From positions 2,011,749 through 2,075,748 of the forward strand of contig NZ_CP059563.1 in the NCBI RefSeq assembly GCF_014054725.1: a stretch of 64,000 bases of DNA, given 5' to 3'. Of the stretch, positions 33,073 to 41,887 are shown in pieces. The notes beneath the pieces were generated by a model. That model had not been told where the DNA came from. It did no database searches and was given only the letters and a program-made list of their open reading frames with translations. The DNA is from Conchiformibius steedae (GTDB lineage Bacteria > Pseudomonadota > Gammaproteobacteria > Burkholderiales > Neisseriaceae). A program made the position numbers and the translations under genes. The first letter of the stretch is position 1, and every line of letters starts with the position of its first letter.

Positions 33073-33317
33073 GCTGCCTGTTCCTCATATAGATAACGAT
33101 AACGCGGACGGATACGCCTACCGTCTTTTGTCCAACGCTGCGGAAATAACTCATGCAGTGGTCGGTTCAAAAAATCAGCGATGGCTTTCTCGCCTGCCAA
33201 ACTTGGTTTTTGCAATGCCAAACTCACCACACGCGGCGAGATATTGTATTCACGGGCTAGGTCAGTAAGGGTTTTTCCCCGCATTCTGATTTCAGCCCGT
33301 ATCAATTCAGGATGCAC
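33069..33317 (-). CDS. ner: Ner-like early regulator
   Basis: 82 residues starting at GTG with GAAAGGAG five bases upstream; longer forms from a TTG at 33377 lack a comparable ribosome site. The core IRMRGKTLTDLAREYNISPRV (about 10-30) with VSLALQKPSLAGEKAIADFL and PLHELFPQRW is the Ner/Nlp helix-turn-helix family. Ner lowers transcription of the early and repressor promoters to allow lytic growth. It is the first gene of the early operon, followed by the transposase. Confidence 0.88.
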   Translation of the reverse strand: MHPELIRAEIRMRGKTLTDLAREYNISPRVVSLALQKPSLAGEKAIADFLNRPLHELFPQRWTKDGRRIRPRYRYLYEEQAA

Positions 33318-33505
33318 AACCTCTCCTTTCTCAAGTTCAAAACCATTTAATCGGCAAACCTGATGCCAATGCACCAAGTTTGCCTGTTAAACAGCCTTTC
33401 AACTGTTTCTTTGATACAGATAGCTTGCACTTATTCGGCTTTTTTCCAAATTGTTAAAGAGCAATTTCCAAAACGTTTTATAATTTCTGTTTGGAAGTTT
33501 TAAAC

Positions 33506-33534
33506 ATGATAAAGTAGTACACCAAAGTAATCAA
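33506..33534 (-). promoter_or_regulatory. Early promoter of ner-transposase operon
   Basis: On the minus strand TTGATT and TATCAT are separated by 17 bases, about 190 bases before the ner start. The promoter is overlapped by one of two direct repeats TAGTacACCAAAG, so repression by the phage repressor would block it. Confidence 0.6.
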
Positions 33535-33548
33535 CTAGTTTACCAAAG
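33515..33548. promoter_or_regulatory. Paired operator-like direct repeats
   Basis: TAGTACACCAAAG (33515-33527) and TAGTTTACCAAAG (33536-33548) lie 21 bases apart, two helical turns, over the early promoter. TTACCT and AGGTAA (33552-33569) form an extra inverted repeat nearby. They are the best candidates for repressor or Ner binding. Confidence 0.55.
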
Positions 33549-33574
33549 AAGTTTACCTATTTTCAGGTAAGCTA

Positions 33575-33603
33575 TTGATAAATAATTGAACTAATTTTAT
33601 TAA
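33575..33603 (+). promoter_or_regulatory. Probable repressor promoter
   Basis: TTGATA and TATTAA are separated by 17 bases, pointing to the repressor gene about 65 bases downstream. The region is divergent from the early promoter, as in Mu. Confidence 0.45.
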
Positions 33604-33619
33604 CTCTGTGTCCGACTTG

Positions 33620-33648
33620 GTGTCCTACTTTTCCAAAAAGTAGGACAC
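33620..33648. promoter_or_regulatory. Perfect 13-base inverted repeat before repressor gene
   Basis: GTGTCCTACTTTT and AAAAGTAGGACAC pair around three bases. The half-site GTGTCC-ACTT also occurs directly at 33607. It may be an operator for autoregulation, or in RNA a hairpin that hides the AGGA near the TTG/ATG start. Confidence 0.6.
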
Positions 33649-33668
33649 TTCATTTGGAACAAAAAACG

Positions 33669-34448
33669 ATGGAATTAAGCACCCAAGAAATAGTGGATTT
33701 GGTTCAACACGCCCGAGAACAAGGCATTGAAATTGACTTGCCTTCAAGTAAAGGAGGGGTAAAGAAGAGAGCAGAAAGTAAAAACTGGGCAAGCCGCACA
33801 GTAAAAGGCAAAGGTGGACGCAATGGTGTCAAGACGTTGTACACCTTACCTGATAAGGTAATCCATGAATTAACAGAAAAAGGCTTACTGCACCTGCTGG
33901 AAACCGCCCCCAGTGTCCCCCATACAGCCACCCCACCATCTGCCCTGTATGATTTACCCCTGTCCATGCAGCCCGCTTTTAGCCAATACCAACAATGGGC
34001 AGCCGAGCAGGACCGCAAACGCATCGTCCCCATCCGCTATTACAGTCAAGTATTTGCCAGCGCAGGCAACGGCAACATCGTCTGGGACACCAACTGCGAT
34101 GTCATGTGGTTTCGCGCGTCCTTTATCCAGCAATTAGCCGTAGAGCCCGCCCATTGCTTCTGTACCCGCGTACAAGGCGACAGTATGTTTCCTACCCTGA
34201 TTGACCGTGGAGCCGTGTTGTGGCACGCCACAGCCCGTTTCACAGGGGAGGGCGTGTACCTGTTCCGCCAATACGACGAGATTCGCGTCAAACGCCTTGT
34301 CCGTACCGCCCCCGACCGCTACCAAATCATCAGCGACAACCCCAACAAAAGCATCTACCCCACCGTAGAATTGGACTTAAGTCGTTTTGAACCGCACGAA
34401 TTTGAGTTATACGGCAAGTATTTATGGAGCGCAGGCGTAGCAGGCTGA
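33669..34448 (+). CDS. Phage repressor with MuA-like DNA-binding domain and LexA/S24 peptidase domain
   Basis: 259 residues from ATG; an in-frame TTG five codons earlier, eight bases after AGGA, is possible. Residues 1-62 form a Mu-type DNA-binding domain with SSKGGVKKRAESKNWASR, also found in the transposase N-terminus. Residues 125-259 are a LexA-like S24 peptidase: Ser172 in GDSMFPTL, Lys208 in EIRVKRLV, and a possible A-G cleavage site at 132-133. Mu's own repressor lacks such a domain, so this prophage is probably induced by RecA and DNA damage. It is the only major plus-strand gene of the phage. Confidence 0.9.
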   Translation: MELSTQEIVDLVQHAREQGIEIDLPSSKGGVKKRAESKNWASRTVKGKGGRNGVKTLYTLPDKVIHELTEKGLLHLLETAPSVPHTATPPSALYDLPLSMQPAFSQYQQWAAEQDRKRIVPIRYYSQVFASAGNGNIVWDTNCDVMWFRASFIQQLAVEPAHCFCTRVQGDSMFPTLIDRGAVLWHATARFTGEGVYLFRQYDEIRVKRLVRTAPDRYQIISDNPNKSIYPTVELDLSRFEPHEFELYGKYLWSAGVAG

Positions 34449-34483
34449 CCATTTTTCCCCATAGCCAGCCCATTCCATGACAA

Positions 34484-34532
34484 AAACCGCGCAAAATAGC
34501 CCAAATTCTGACCATTTTTGCGCGGTTTTACC
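34484..34532. terminator. Terminator after repressor gene
   Basis: AAAACCGCGCAAAA pairs with TTTTGCGCGGTTTT around a 20-base loop. It ends repressor transcription before the phage end and can work in both directions. Confidence 0.75.
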
Positions 34533-34534
34533 CA

Positions 34535-34634
34535 ATTTGCATTTTCGCCTGATTTTCGTCTTGTTTTTTGATTACCTTAAATTTTTCGCCAATTTTTTCC
34601 CCTTTTCCCCTATGACATAATTATCACTACCCCA
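34535..34634. other. Probable phage end with repeated transposase-site candidates
   Basis: Between the repressor terminator and the Sel1 gene, TTTTCGCC occurs at 34542-34549 and 34583-34590, with TTTTCGTC at 34553-34560. Repeated short sites near the outer edge are expected for transposase binding. The phage DNA should end in CA on this strand; 34633-34634 or 34625-34626 fit. The other end is outside the window, so a five-base target duplication cannot be checked. Confidence 0.5.
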
Positions 34635-34938
34635 TATTTGTAACGCCCAGCCCTTTTAAATACAAAACACCAAATGAATATTGTGCATTGGCATTACCTT
34701 GAGCAGCCTGAACTGCCCACAAACGTTTGGCTTCAGCATAGTTACCTTTTTTAAAAGCGGCGTAGGCTTTAGCATTTGCGCTACTTGTAGGTTCATTCAA
34801 TGTCCAAGTAAAACGAATTTGCGTACCATCAGAGCTGACTTGTACATCACTCTTGGCATAAACAGGCGCGGTCAGCATCAAAGCAGCAATCAGGCTTACC
34901 ACCAAACGGCGGGGGGGGGATTTTTTCATTTGATTCAA
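34627..34938 (-). pseudogene. Sel1-repeat secreted protein, probably truncated by the prophage
   Basis: 103 residues: a signal peptide (about 1-28, ending APVYA) followed by the start of a Sel1-like repeat region (AYAAFKKGNYAEAKRLW, then YSFGVLYLKGLGV). Reading stops after only one unit, exactly where the phage end is expected, and the last few codons together with TAG-TGA-TAA appear phage-derived. Sel1 proteins usually have several repeats and act in envelope or secretion contexts. A run of nine C follows the fourth to sixth codons, see the separate entry. If this were a natural end, the gene would be an unusually short Sel1 protein. Confidence 0.65.
34911..34919. repeat. Nine-base G/C homopolymer at start of Sel1 gene
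   Basis: Nine G on the plus strand, hence nine C on the coding strand, fall in codons for Ser-Pro-Pro-Arg directly after the start. Tracts of this kind in neisserial surface genes vary by slippage and switch the gene on and off. The present length keeps the frame open. Confidence 0.75.
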
Positions 34939-35070
34939 CCTTCTATCTTAATTTTTAAAAATTAATTGTACAAGGTTATTACACACAATAACCCACATAC
35001 AACATCAGCTATATGCCCAATTAGGGCAGGCTAATTGTAGCACAACGTAGTGAATTTTTCATATACGATT

Positions 35071-36984
35071 TTAAGGCAACACATTATCAGGTAAATTTGA
35101 AGCATGTGCGCCCAACCATGCGTTTACCCGCGTTTGCAAGCCTGTGGCGCATAAATCCATATCTGCCAGTAATTTATCGGCATCGCCATGTTCGGTTACG
35201 ATGTCGGGAATCCCCAGCAGCAACACGGGTTTAACCACGCCTGCCTGTGCCAAGGCTTCCAAAACCGCGCTGCCCGCACCACCTGTGGCGGCGTTTTCTT
35301 CCACACACACCAAATAATCATACGACTGCGCCAATTGTGCCAGTAAATCGGTATCCAAGGGTTTGACAAAACGCATATCGGCTACGCTGGCATCTAGGGC
35401 TTGGGCTGCTGCTAAAGCGGGTTGCACCATGCTGCCAAAGGCAATGAATGCCACTTTGCCTGCACCTGTGCGCCGTAATACGCCTTTGCCTAGGGCAACG
35501 GTGTCTAAATGCTCTTGCACGGCTGCGCCGCAGCCCGTACCGCGCGGATAACGCACCGCCGCAGGCTTATCCAATTGATAACAAGTAGATAATAATAGAC
35601 GACATTCGTTTTCATCGGAAGGCGCGGCAATCACCATATTGGGTACGCAGCGCAAAAAGCTTAAATCATACGCGCCTGCGTGGGTGGGTCCGTCTGCGCC
35701 GACAATGCCTGCGCGGTCAATGGCAAACAAAACGGGTAGGTTTTGCAGGGCAACATCGTGAACCAGTTGGTCGTAAGCGCGTTGCAAAAAGGTGGAATAA
35801 ATGGCGACAACGGGCTTAATGCCGCCGCAAGCCAGCCCTGCGGCAAAGGTTACGGCGTGTTGTTCGGCAATACCGACATCAAAATAGCGTTCGGGAAACT
35901 GTTTTTCAAATTCCACCAAGCCGCTGCCTTCGCGCATGGCGGGGGTAATCGCCACCAGTTTGCTGTCGGCGCGGGCTTGGTCAATCAGCCATTGCCCGAA
36001 AATTTGGGTGTAAGTGGGGCGTGGCGTGGCGGGCGCAGCAGGTGCAGAAGACGGGGTTTTGCCAATGGCGTGGTATTTAACGGGGTCGTTTTCCGCCAAT
36101 TTATAGCCCTGACCTTTTTTGGTAATCACATGAAGCAGTTGTGGACCTTTGCGCTGTTTCAGTTCTCGTAATACTTGTACCAGTTCGGTTACATTGTGTC
36201 CGTCCACTGCGCCTGTGTAGGCAAAACCAAAATTCTCAAACAGCGACAAGGATTGTTTGACGTGTTCGCTTTCGCTGGCAACGGTTTTGAGCTTTTGTTC
36301 GGCTTTTTCTGCCAAGCCTTTGACAGTAGGCAATTTGTCCAAAATAGGCGCAGATTGTTTTTTGATGTTGTGCAAAACATCGCGCATATCGCCGTGCAAC
36401 ACGCGCCGCGCCAGATATTTGGGCAATGCACCCACATTGGGGGATATGGACATTTCGTTGTCGTTTAAAATCACCAATAAATCAATGTCCATATCGCCTG
36501 CGTTGTTCAGGGCTTCAAATGCTTGACCTGCGGTCATGGCGCCGTCGCCGATAATGGCAACGCTGCGGGCTTCACTGCCTGCAAGTTTGTCGGCAACCGC
36601 CATGCCCAATGCCGCGCCGATGGATGTGGAGGAATGCCCGACACCAAAATCATCGTACTCGCTTTCGCTGCGCTTGGGAAAACCCGCCAATCCGCCAAAT
36701 TGTCGCATGGTATTCATGCGGTTTTTGCGTCCCGTTAAGATTTTGTGCGGATAGCTTTGATGCCCTACGTCCCACACCAGATGGTCGCTCGGGGTGTCGT
36801 ACACATAGTGCAGGGCAAGGGTAAGCTCTACCGCGCCCAAATTACTGGCAAAATGCCCGCCGGTCTGCCCGACGCTTTCCAATAAAAAAGTACGCAGTTC
36901 GGCTGCCAGTTGTGGCAGTTGTGCCAAATCAAGACGGCGCAGGTCTTCGGGCAGGGTAACGGTATCGAGCAGGGGCGTGTCCAT
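35071..36984 (-). CDS. dxs: 1-deoxy-D-xylulose-5-phosphate synthase
   Basis: 637 residues from [20 protein letters not shown], the normal length; upstream in-frame sequence is not coding. It joins pyruvate and glyceraldehyde-3-phosphate to make DXP, the first step of the non-mevalonate isoprenoid pathway and a precursor for thiamine and pyridoxal. Visible are HHVLWDVGHQ-like [16 protein letters not shown] (about 71-86), the ThDP motif [20 protein letters not shown] (144-163), the transketolase domain [15 protein letters not shown] and [15 protein letters not shown]. It stands alone, with the Wzi-like gene upstream behind a terminator. Confidence 0.97.
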   Translation of the reverse strand: MDTPLLDTVTLPEDLRRLDLAQLPQLAAELRTFLLESVGQTGGHFASNLGAVELTLALHYVYDTPSDHLVWDVGHQSYPHKILTGRKNRMNTMRQFGGLAGFPKRSESEYDDFGVGHSSTSIGAALGMAVADKLAGSEARSVAIIGDGAMTAGQAFEALNNAGDMDIDLLVILNDNEMSISPNVGALPKYLARRVLHGDMRDVLHNIKKQSAPILDKLPTVKGLAEKAEQKLKTVASESEHVKQSLSLFENFGFAYTGAVDGHNVTELVQVLRELKQRKGPQLLHVITKKGQGYKLAENDPVKYHAIGKTPSSAPAAPATPRPTYTQIFGQWLIDQARADSKLVAITPAMREGSGLVEFEKQFPERYFDVGIAEQHAVTFAAGLACGGIKPVVAIYSTFLQRAYDQLVHDVALQNLPVLFAIDRAGIVGADGPTHAGAYDLSFLRCVPNMVIAAPSDENECRLLLSTCYQLDKPAAVRYPRGTGCGAAVQEHLDTVALGKGVLRRTGAGKVAFIAFGSMVQPALAAAQALDASVADMRFVKPLDTDLLAQLAQSYDYLVCVEENAATGGAGSAVLEALAQAGVVKPVLLLGIPDIVTEHGDADKLLADMDLCATGLQTRVNAWLGAHASNLPDNVLP

Positions 36985-37063
36985 GATGTCGGGGTTTGTG
37001 TATTGGGGTTGTAAACGGCTGGGATTATAACGCAGGCGCACCATAATGGGGCAGCGCAGACAA

Positions 37064-37117
37064 AAACCCGTCCTGTGGTTTTTGTCTTGCACAGACAAAA
37101 AACCAAAAGACGGGTTG
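37064..37117. terminator. Terminator between wzi-like gene and dxs
   Basis: A long interrupted stem: AACCCGTC with GACGGGTT outside and GGTTTTTGTCT with AGACAAAAAACC inside. It lies just after the Wzi-like stop and upstream of dxs and can end transcription on the minus strand. Confidence 0.75.
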
Positions 37118-37133
37118 AGCCAATCAAATAACT

Positions 37134-38582
37134 TTAGAACGACATATCGGCTTTTACGCCCACGCCGCCTTTGCCCTTGCCATGTTGGGCTTTGGCATAC
37201 CAACCGTTTGCGCCCACACGCAGATTGATGTCGTTTTTGGTATTGACTTCGCCTTCCCACATCACAGAAGCCCCTTGTGTTTTTTGCTGTTGGGCTTTGT
37301 TTTTACGCACGGTTTGCGCGTGAACCAGCTTGCCGCCAAAGTGTTGGCTTTTAAACCATTTGTTGCTGTCGTCGTGGAATATGCTGGAATTCATACCCAA
37401 CACCACCGAACGCACATCGCCACCCAAAGGATGCCCTAAAGGCATATCTTGCTGATAATAACCATCTTTATAAGTGGTATGACGATAAGTCACATTGGTC
37501 ATTTTTCCAAATTTGGTACTGGTGTCCGCACCTTCCAAATGCCAATTTAAGGTTTGCCGCTCCGATACTTTATGGCTACCATCAATGCCCGCCAAAAAGA
37601 AGTTTTTAGACGGCATTTTATTGGCTTCGTCTTCACCAACCATCTGCCCGTAAACGGATACAGGTACACCTACCAAAGGTTGCAGCTTCAGCTTAACATC
37701 AAAACCAGCCAACTGATTACCAGGGTCTTGTTTTACCTGACCATTCTCACGCGCAATAATGGCATTACCCAAAGCCTTCCAATCCTGCGGACGACCTTGT
37801 CCGCCCCATTGTGCAGTACGCGACATACCAAAATCCAAATAATCGGTAGGCGACACAGTAACGCGCATACCCAATAATTTGGTGTGGCGCGGCGATTTCA
37901 TGTTTTCCTTATTTAATTGTTGTCCGACAAAAATCTGATAATTCCATTTCCCCAACCACGACAGCCATTTGCTTTCAAACGGTTTTTGCACGCCGCGTTG
38001 CAGATTGAGCGCCACAAACGGACGTGCCGTATCACCCAAAATCAAACTGCCTTCATGTGCAGGTCCCCAATAGCGTGACTGCTGTCCCACGCTTAACCAC
38101 TGATTACCGATTTTCAAGCCCGCATACGATTCCGCCAAATCCAAATGGCTGCTGCGCCCCAAAGTGTCGCCGCCCACAGCCCCTGCCTGTATGTTTAAAT
38201 CAAAATTATCCGTACCGAAATGTCCCCCAGCCGATACACGATATTGGTCTTCAGGTTGATTCGTCCCCAAAGGCAGTAAATCGCGTTTGCTGTTGATTTG
38301 TGCTGAAAATTTAAAACGGTTGTTATCCGCGTCAATATATTGGCGCACCCGTTCCACAATTTCTGCATCGTTTATCGTAGCGGGTTTGGCTTGGTCCAGC
38401 GCCGATTTGATTTCGTCTGCGCTTAAAGGCCAAGTAGATAAGTTCAATTGGATAATATTGCGGTTTGACAGCCAATTCAGGTCTTCATGCAAACGGGTAT
38501 TGGTGGGAATCAATTGTTGTGCTGAAGCCAAGGCACTGGACAATGCCATCGCAGCGGCAAACAGCTTAAAAGAATGTTTCAT
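37134..38582 (-). CDS. Capsule assembly Wzi-family outer-membrane protein
   Basis: 482 residues: a signal peptide (about 1-21, ALASA), then a short helical region ([23 protein letters not shown]) and a beta-barrel with alternating hydrophobic strands and a C-terminal Phe (ADMSF). This layout is the Wzi family, which anchors capsule or exopolysaccharide at the outer membrane. The conserved [29 protein letters not shown] region (about 150-180) fits. No capsule genes adjoin it, so its partner polysaccharide is unknown. Confidence 0.85.
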   Translation of the reverse strand: MKHSFKLFAAAMALSSALASAQQLIPTNTRLHEDLNWLSNRNIIQLNLSTWPLSADEIKSALDQAKPATINDAEIVERVRQYIDADNNRFKFSAQINSKRDLLPLGTNQPEDQYRVSAGGHFGTDNFDLNIQAGAVGGDTLGRSSHLDLAESYAGLKIGNQWLSVGQQSRYWGPAHEGSLILGDTARPFVALNLQRGVQKPFESKWLSWLGKWNYQIFVGQQLNKENMKSPRHTKLLGMRVTVSPTDYLDFGMSRTAQWGGQGRPQDWKALGNAIIARENGQVKQDPGNQLAGFDVKLKLQPLVGVPVSVYGQMVGEDEANKMPSKNFFLAGIDGSHKVSERQTLNWHLEGADTSTKFGKMTNVTYRHTTYKDGYYQQDMPLGHPLGGDVRSVVLGMNSSIFHDDSNKWFKSQHFGGKLVHAQTVRKNKAQQQKTQGASVMWEGEVNTKNDINLRVGANGWYAKAQHGKGKGGVGVKADMSF

Positions 38583-38770
38583 GGTATGTGTTGTTCCGAA
38601 ATAAGGCAGTCGTTTGTTTTTCTTTTGTCAAACAATGATGCAGTTAATGAATTAAAGCGTTACTTTTTTGCAACAAATTCAAGATGGAAAAAAGATGTGC
38701 GAACTTTAAAGGCTTTCATTCAAGCAAACAATCTAAATCAGGTAAAAAACCGCTAACCCGCCATCTTGTT

Positions 38771-38800
38771 TTGTAAAGCAGCGGTAAGTTTGGTTACAAT
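38771..38800 (+). promoter_or_regulatory. Probable waaA operon promoter
   Basis: TTGTAA and TACAAT lie 18 bases apart, with the ATG of waaA only seven bases after the -10 element, so the mRNA would be leaderless or nearly so, or another promoter is used. The 38583-38770 stretch contains no gene I can support. Confidence 0.4.
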
Positions 38801-38806
38801 CGCGCC

Positions 38807-40063
38807 ATGATACGCACTTTTTACAATGCCCTTTGGTATGCTGTTGCGCCGCTGTTGCGCCTTTATTTGCGCCGTCGCGCCCGTTTGTCGCCCGCTTATG
38901 CGGAACATTGGGCGGAACGTTTTGGCGAACCGTATCCGCAGCCTGTGCAAAACGCGCTGTGGATTCACGCGGTTTCGGTGGGGGAAACCCGCGCCGCGCA
39001 ACCTCTGATTGCCGCTTTGCAAGCCCGTTTTCCCGATGCACCGCTGCTGCTGACCCAATCCACCCCCACAGGTCGTGCCACCGCACAAGCTCTGTATCCG
39101 CAGGCGCAATGCCGTTACCTGCCCTACGACCGCGCCGATTGGGTGCGCCGTTTTGTGGCGGAACACCGTCCGCGCTGCGGGGTACTGATGGAAACGGAAA
39201 TTTGGCCCAATCTGATAGATGCTTGCGCAGCAGCAGACGTACCTTTGTTTTTGGCAAACGGGCGTTTGTCGGAACGTTCTCAACGCGGTTATGCGCGGAT
39301 TGGGGCATTGGTGCGCCCTGCTTTACGCGGTTTGCGCGGCTGTTTTGCCCAAACCGAAGCCGATGCGCAGCGTTTGCGCGAAATTGGTGCAGAAAATGTT
39401 CAAGTGTTAGGCAATACCAAATACGATATTGTTCCACCTGCGGCGGCGCAGGATTTGGCGGCGCAGTTTCGCGCCTTAATCGGGCAACGGCAGGTGTGGG
39501 TGGCGGGCAGTACGCGCCATCATGGCGATGCAGACGAAACACACATGATTTTGCAGGCATGGCAGCAACACGGTTCGCCACAGGCTTTGCTGATTATTGT
39601 GCCACGCCACCCCGAACGTTTTGACACAGCGGTACAAACGGCGCAGGATTTGGGTTTGCGGGTGCAGCGGCGCAGCAGCGGCGAAGCGGTACGCGCCGAT
39701 ACACAAGTATGGGTGGGCGACAGCATGGGCGAGATGTTTGCCTATTATCAGGTGGCGGATGTGGTGTTTGTGGGGGGAAGTTTGGTGGATACGGGTTGCC
39801 AAAATATTATTGAGCCGATGAGCTGTGGCAAAGCGGTTTTATTCGGCACATCTACTTATAATTTTCAAGCGGTGTGCGCCGATGCCTTGGCAGCGGGCGC
39901 GGCGGCGCAAATTGCTTCGGCAGACGAATTGGTACGCACCGTGAATGCGTGGCTGGCGCACCCCGAACAGTGCGCCGATAAGCGCGAAAAAGCGCGGGAT
40001 TTTGTCGCGCAACATCAGGGCGCGTCCGAACGCATCGCCGCTGCCATTGCGGAATCGCTATGA
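38807..40063 (+). CDS. waaA: 3-deoxy-D-manno-octulosonic acid (Kdo) transferase
   Basis: 418 residues, usual length. It adds Kdo from CMP-Kdo to lipid A precursor at the inner membrane, forming the inner core of lipo-oligosaccharide. Typical features are the membrane-anchoring N-terminus (MIRTFYNALWYAVAPLL), IHAVSVGETRAAQPLI (about 53-68), METEIWPNLI (about 127-136) and the GT-B nucleotide-sugar region AGSTRHHGDADE and IEPMSCGKAVLFG near 335-350. The following gene starts within its stop codon. Confidence 0.95.
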   Translation: MIRTFYNALWYAVAPLLRLYLRRRARLSPAYAEHWAERFGEPYPQPVQNALWIHAVSVGETRAAQPLIAALQARFPDAPLLLTQSTPTGRATAQALYPQAQCRYLPYDRADWVRRFVAEHRPRCGVLMETEIWPNLIDACAAADVPLFLANGRLSERSQRGYARIGALVRPALRGLRGCFAQTEADAQRLREIGAENVQVLGNTKYDIVPPAAAQDLAAQFRALIGQRQVWVAGSTRHHGDADETHMILQAWQQHGSPQALLIIVPRHPERFDTAVQTAQDLGLRVQRRSSGEAVRADTQVWVGDSMGEMFAYYQVADVVFVGGSLVDTGCQNIIEPMSCGKAVLFGTSTYNFQAVCADALAAGAAAQIASADELVRTVNAWLAHPEQCADKREKARDFVAQHQGASERIAAAIAESL

Positions 40064-41697
40064 TGCGCTTGAACCGCCGCCGTTTTTTGGGAACTGCCGC
40101 CGCCGTGGGTGCGTCTGTACCCGCATCGTGGTTGGGCTACCGCTATTTGCACCATACGCCCACCGTCAGCCTACACAAAATTGGTTTACCCTTGGCACAC
40201 GCCCTGCGCGACCGCAGTTTGCATGACAAACCTGTTTCGCAACACCGTTGCCGTGTGTTGATTTTGGGTGGCGGCGCGGCGGGTTTAAGCGCAGCTTGGC
40301 GGTTCACGCGGCGCGGTTTTCATGATTTTCTGCTGGCGGAAGGCTATGAACGCAACGGCAATATGGCGGCGTTTGATGCGGGCAACGGTTTGACTGCCCC
40401 CACAGGGGCGCATTATTTGGCATTACCATCGACGGAAAGCTCCACCGTGCGCCAAATTTTGGCGGATTTGGGGATTTTAACGGGCTACGACCGCCACGGC
40501 ACGCCGCAATACCGCGACACCGATTTGGTACACGCCCCCGCCGAAAGGCTGTGGCATCAAGGCAGTTGGCACGAACATTTGCTGTTGCCCGATGCCGATG
40601 CCCGCCGTTTTTTACAGCTGATTGCCCCGCTGAAACACGCCCGAGGCAGCGACGGGCGCAAAATTTTTGCCATTCCGATTGCGCTGTCGTCCGCAGACGA
40701 AACATGGCGGCGTTTGGACGAACTCACTTTCGCGCAATGGCTGAACGCACAGGGTTTGCATTCCCCCAGTCTGCGCCATTATTTGGATTACTGCTGCCGC
40801 GACGATTACGGACAAGGCATCAACCAAGTTTCCGCATTTGCGGGACTGCATTATTTTTGCGCCCGTGCCAACGAGCAAGACAGCGTATTAACGTGGTCTG
40901 ACGGCTTAAACCACATTGGCGAAGGCTTGCGCCGTTTGGCAAAACTGCGCCCCGTGTCCGATTTTCCCGCTACAGGCGAATGGCATTTTGACGCACCCGC
41001 AAGTTGTGCTGCCAGCGCGGTTGCCATACGCGAACATTCTGACTTTGTAGCAGTGCATCTGCGCCACAATCTCACGGGCAAAACCGTTGCCGTTCACGCC
41101 GAACAGGTGGTGTGCGCCATGCCGCTGCTGCTGGCTGCGCGTTTGCTGCATCAGCCCGAACGTTACGGTTTGCCGCTGCGCCCACCCGAATACGCGCCTT
41201 GGCTGGTGAGTAATTTTGTTTTGCACCGTTTTCCCGCCGAAGCCAAACACAGCGAATTGGCATGGGATAATGTGGTACACGGTTCAACGGGTTTGGGCTA
41301 TGTGGTTGCCACGCATCAACTGATTCGCGCCGCCAAACCGCCGCGCACCGTGTTTACCGCTTACCGCGCCTTTCATCACGCGCCACCCGCGCAAGTGCGC
41401 CAAGAATTGCTGAACGCCGATGCTCAAGCCCTATTAGAACCCGCCGCCGCCGATTTGCTCACCGTCTATGGCAAACGCTTTTGGCAACACGTTTCCCATA
41501 TTGATTTAACGGTACGCGCCCACGCCATGTCGGTACCGCTGCGCGGTTATTTGAACCGTCCCGACCTGCTCGCCCTGCGCCGACACCGTTCACGTATCGT
41601 GTTTGCCCACAGCGATTTAAGCGGCTATTCGGTGTTTGAAGAAGCGGCGCACTGGGGCGCACTGGCTGCCGATGCGCTTGCCGAGAATTGGGTATAA
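40060..41697 (+). CDS. Tat-exported FAD-dependent oxidoreductase (amine oxidase-like)
   Basis: 545 residues. A twin-arginine signal LNRRRFLGTAAAVGAS (about 4-19) precedes a Rossmann FAD motif VLILGGGAAGLSAAWRF (about 66-82) and a GHYL-like NGLTAPTGAHYLALPS segment. It resembles the flavin amine oxidase superfamily. Folded export to the periplasm with its flavin is predicted. It overlaps waaA by four bases and is followed by a Gly-rich small membrane protein and a SpeD-like enzyme, a grouping that recurs near polyamine-type genes. Substrate unknown; an amine made by the SpeD-like enzyme is possible. Confidence 0.82.
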   Translation: MMRLNRRRFLGTAAAVGASVPASWLGYRYLHHTPTVSLHKIGLPLAHALRDRSLHDKPVSQHRCRVLILGGGAAGLSAAWRFTRRGFHDFLLAEGYERNGNMAAFDAGNGLTAPTGAHYLALPSTESSTVRQILADLGILTGYDRHGTPQYRDTDLVHAPAERLWHQGSWHEHLLLPDADARRFLQLIAPLKHARGSDGRKIFAIPIALSSADETWRRLDELTFAQWLNAQGLHSPSLRHYLDYCCRDDYGQGINQVSAFAGLHYFCARANEQDSVLTWSDGLNHIGEGLRRLAKLRPVSDFPATGEWHFDAPASCAASAVAIREHSDFVAVHLRHNLTGKTVAVHAEQVVCAMPLLLAARLLHQPERYGLPLRPPEYAPWLVSNFVLHRFPAEAKHSELAWDNVVHGSTGLGYVVATHQLIRAAKPPRTVFTAYRAFHHAPPAQVRQELLNADAQALLEPAAADLLTVYGKRFWQHVSHIDLTVRAHAMSVPLRGYLNRPDLLALRRHRSRIVFAHSDLSGYSVFEEAAHWGALAADALAENWV

Positions 41698-41728
41698 TGC
41701 CCCATACCATTTTTTACAAGGATAAACC

Positions 41729-41887
41729 ATGTCGCGCCTGACTTATATTATTGTGGCATCTGCCACGGTTTTATTCGGTACGCTGTTTAACTACGGTTTG
41801 CTTTCTGACGACGATGGCGGTTCTCGCCATCACGGTGGCGGGTTTGTCGGCGGATTCGGCGGCGGTTTTGGCGGGGGACACAAGTGA
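41729..41887 (+). CDS. Small membrane protein with Gly-rich tail (52 aa)
   Basis: One N-terminal membrane segment (about 5-24), an Asp-rich turn (SDDDGGS), then a Gly/His/Phe-rich tail (GGFVGGFGGGFGGGHK). AAGGATAAACC precedes the ATG. Its TGA overlaps the GTG start of the SpeD-like gene, so the two are coupled. No named family; its constant pairing with the SpeD-like gene would support a shared job. Confidence 0.7.
   Translation: MSRLTYIIVASATVLFGTLFNYGLLSDDDGGSRHHGGGFVGGFGGGFGGGHK

Larger units (their letters stand above)
1..34634 (-). mobile_element. Mu-like transposable prophage (left part outside window)
   Basis: A continuous block of phage genes in the order repressor, Ner, MuA-type transposase, MuB-type ATPase, Gam, GemA, Mor, lysis, gp27/28/29/30 packaging, capsid and tail, all on the minus strand except the repressor and one small gene. 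This is the gene order of transposable phages. The early (Mu left) end lies near 34.63 kb, where minus-strand reading begins with TG; the late end is beyond base 1. Capsid and tail genes are not Mu-like but resemble lambda gpE and a long-tail module, as in B3/D3112-type phages. The exact right boundary is inferred: CA dinucleotides at 34633-34634 or 34625-34626 are candidates. Confidence 0.9.

Noticed and set aside
1-34634. Mom-type DNA modification gene or invertible tail-fibre segment
   Set aside because: Neither is visible in the part of the phage in this window; they could lie beyond base 1.
36984-37260. Upstream extension of dxs by 92 codons
   Set aside because: It would cover the terminator and the end of the Wzi-like gene; the family start is at MDTPLLD.
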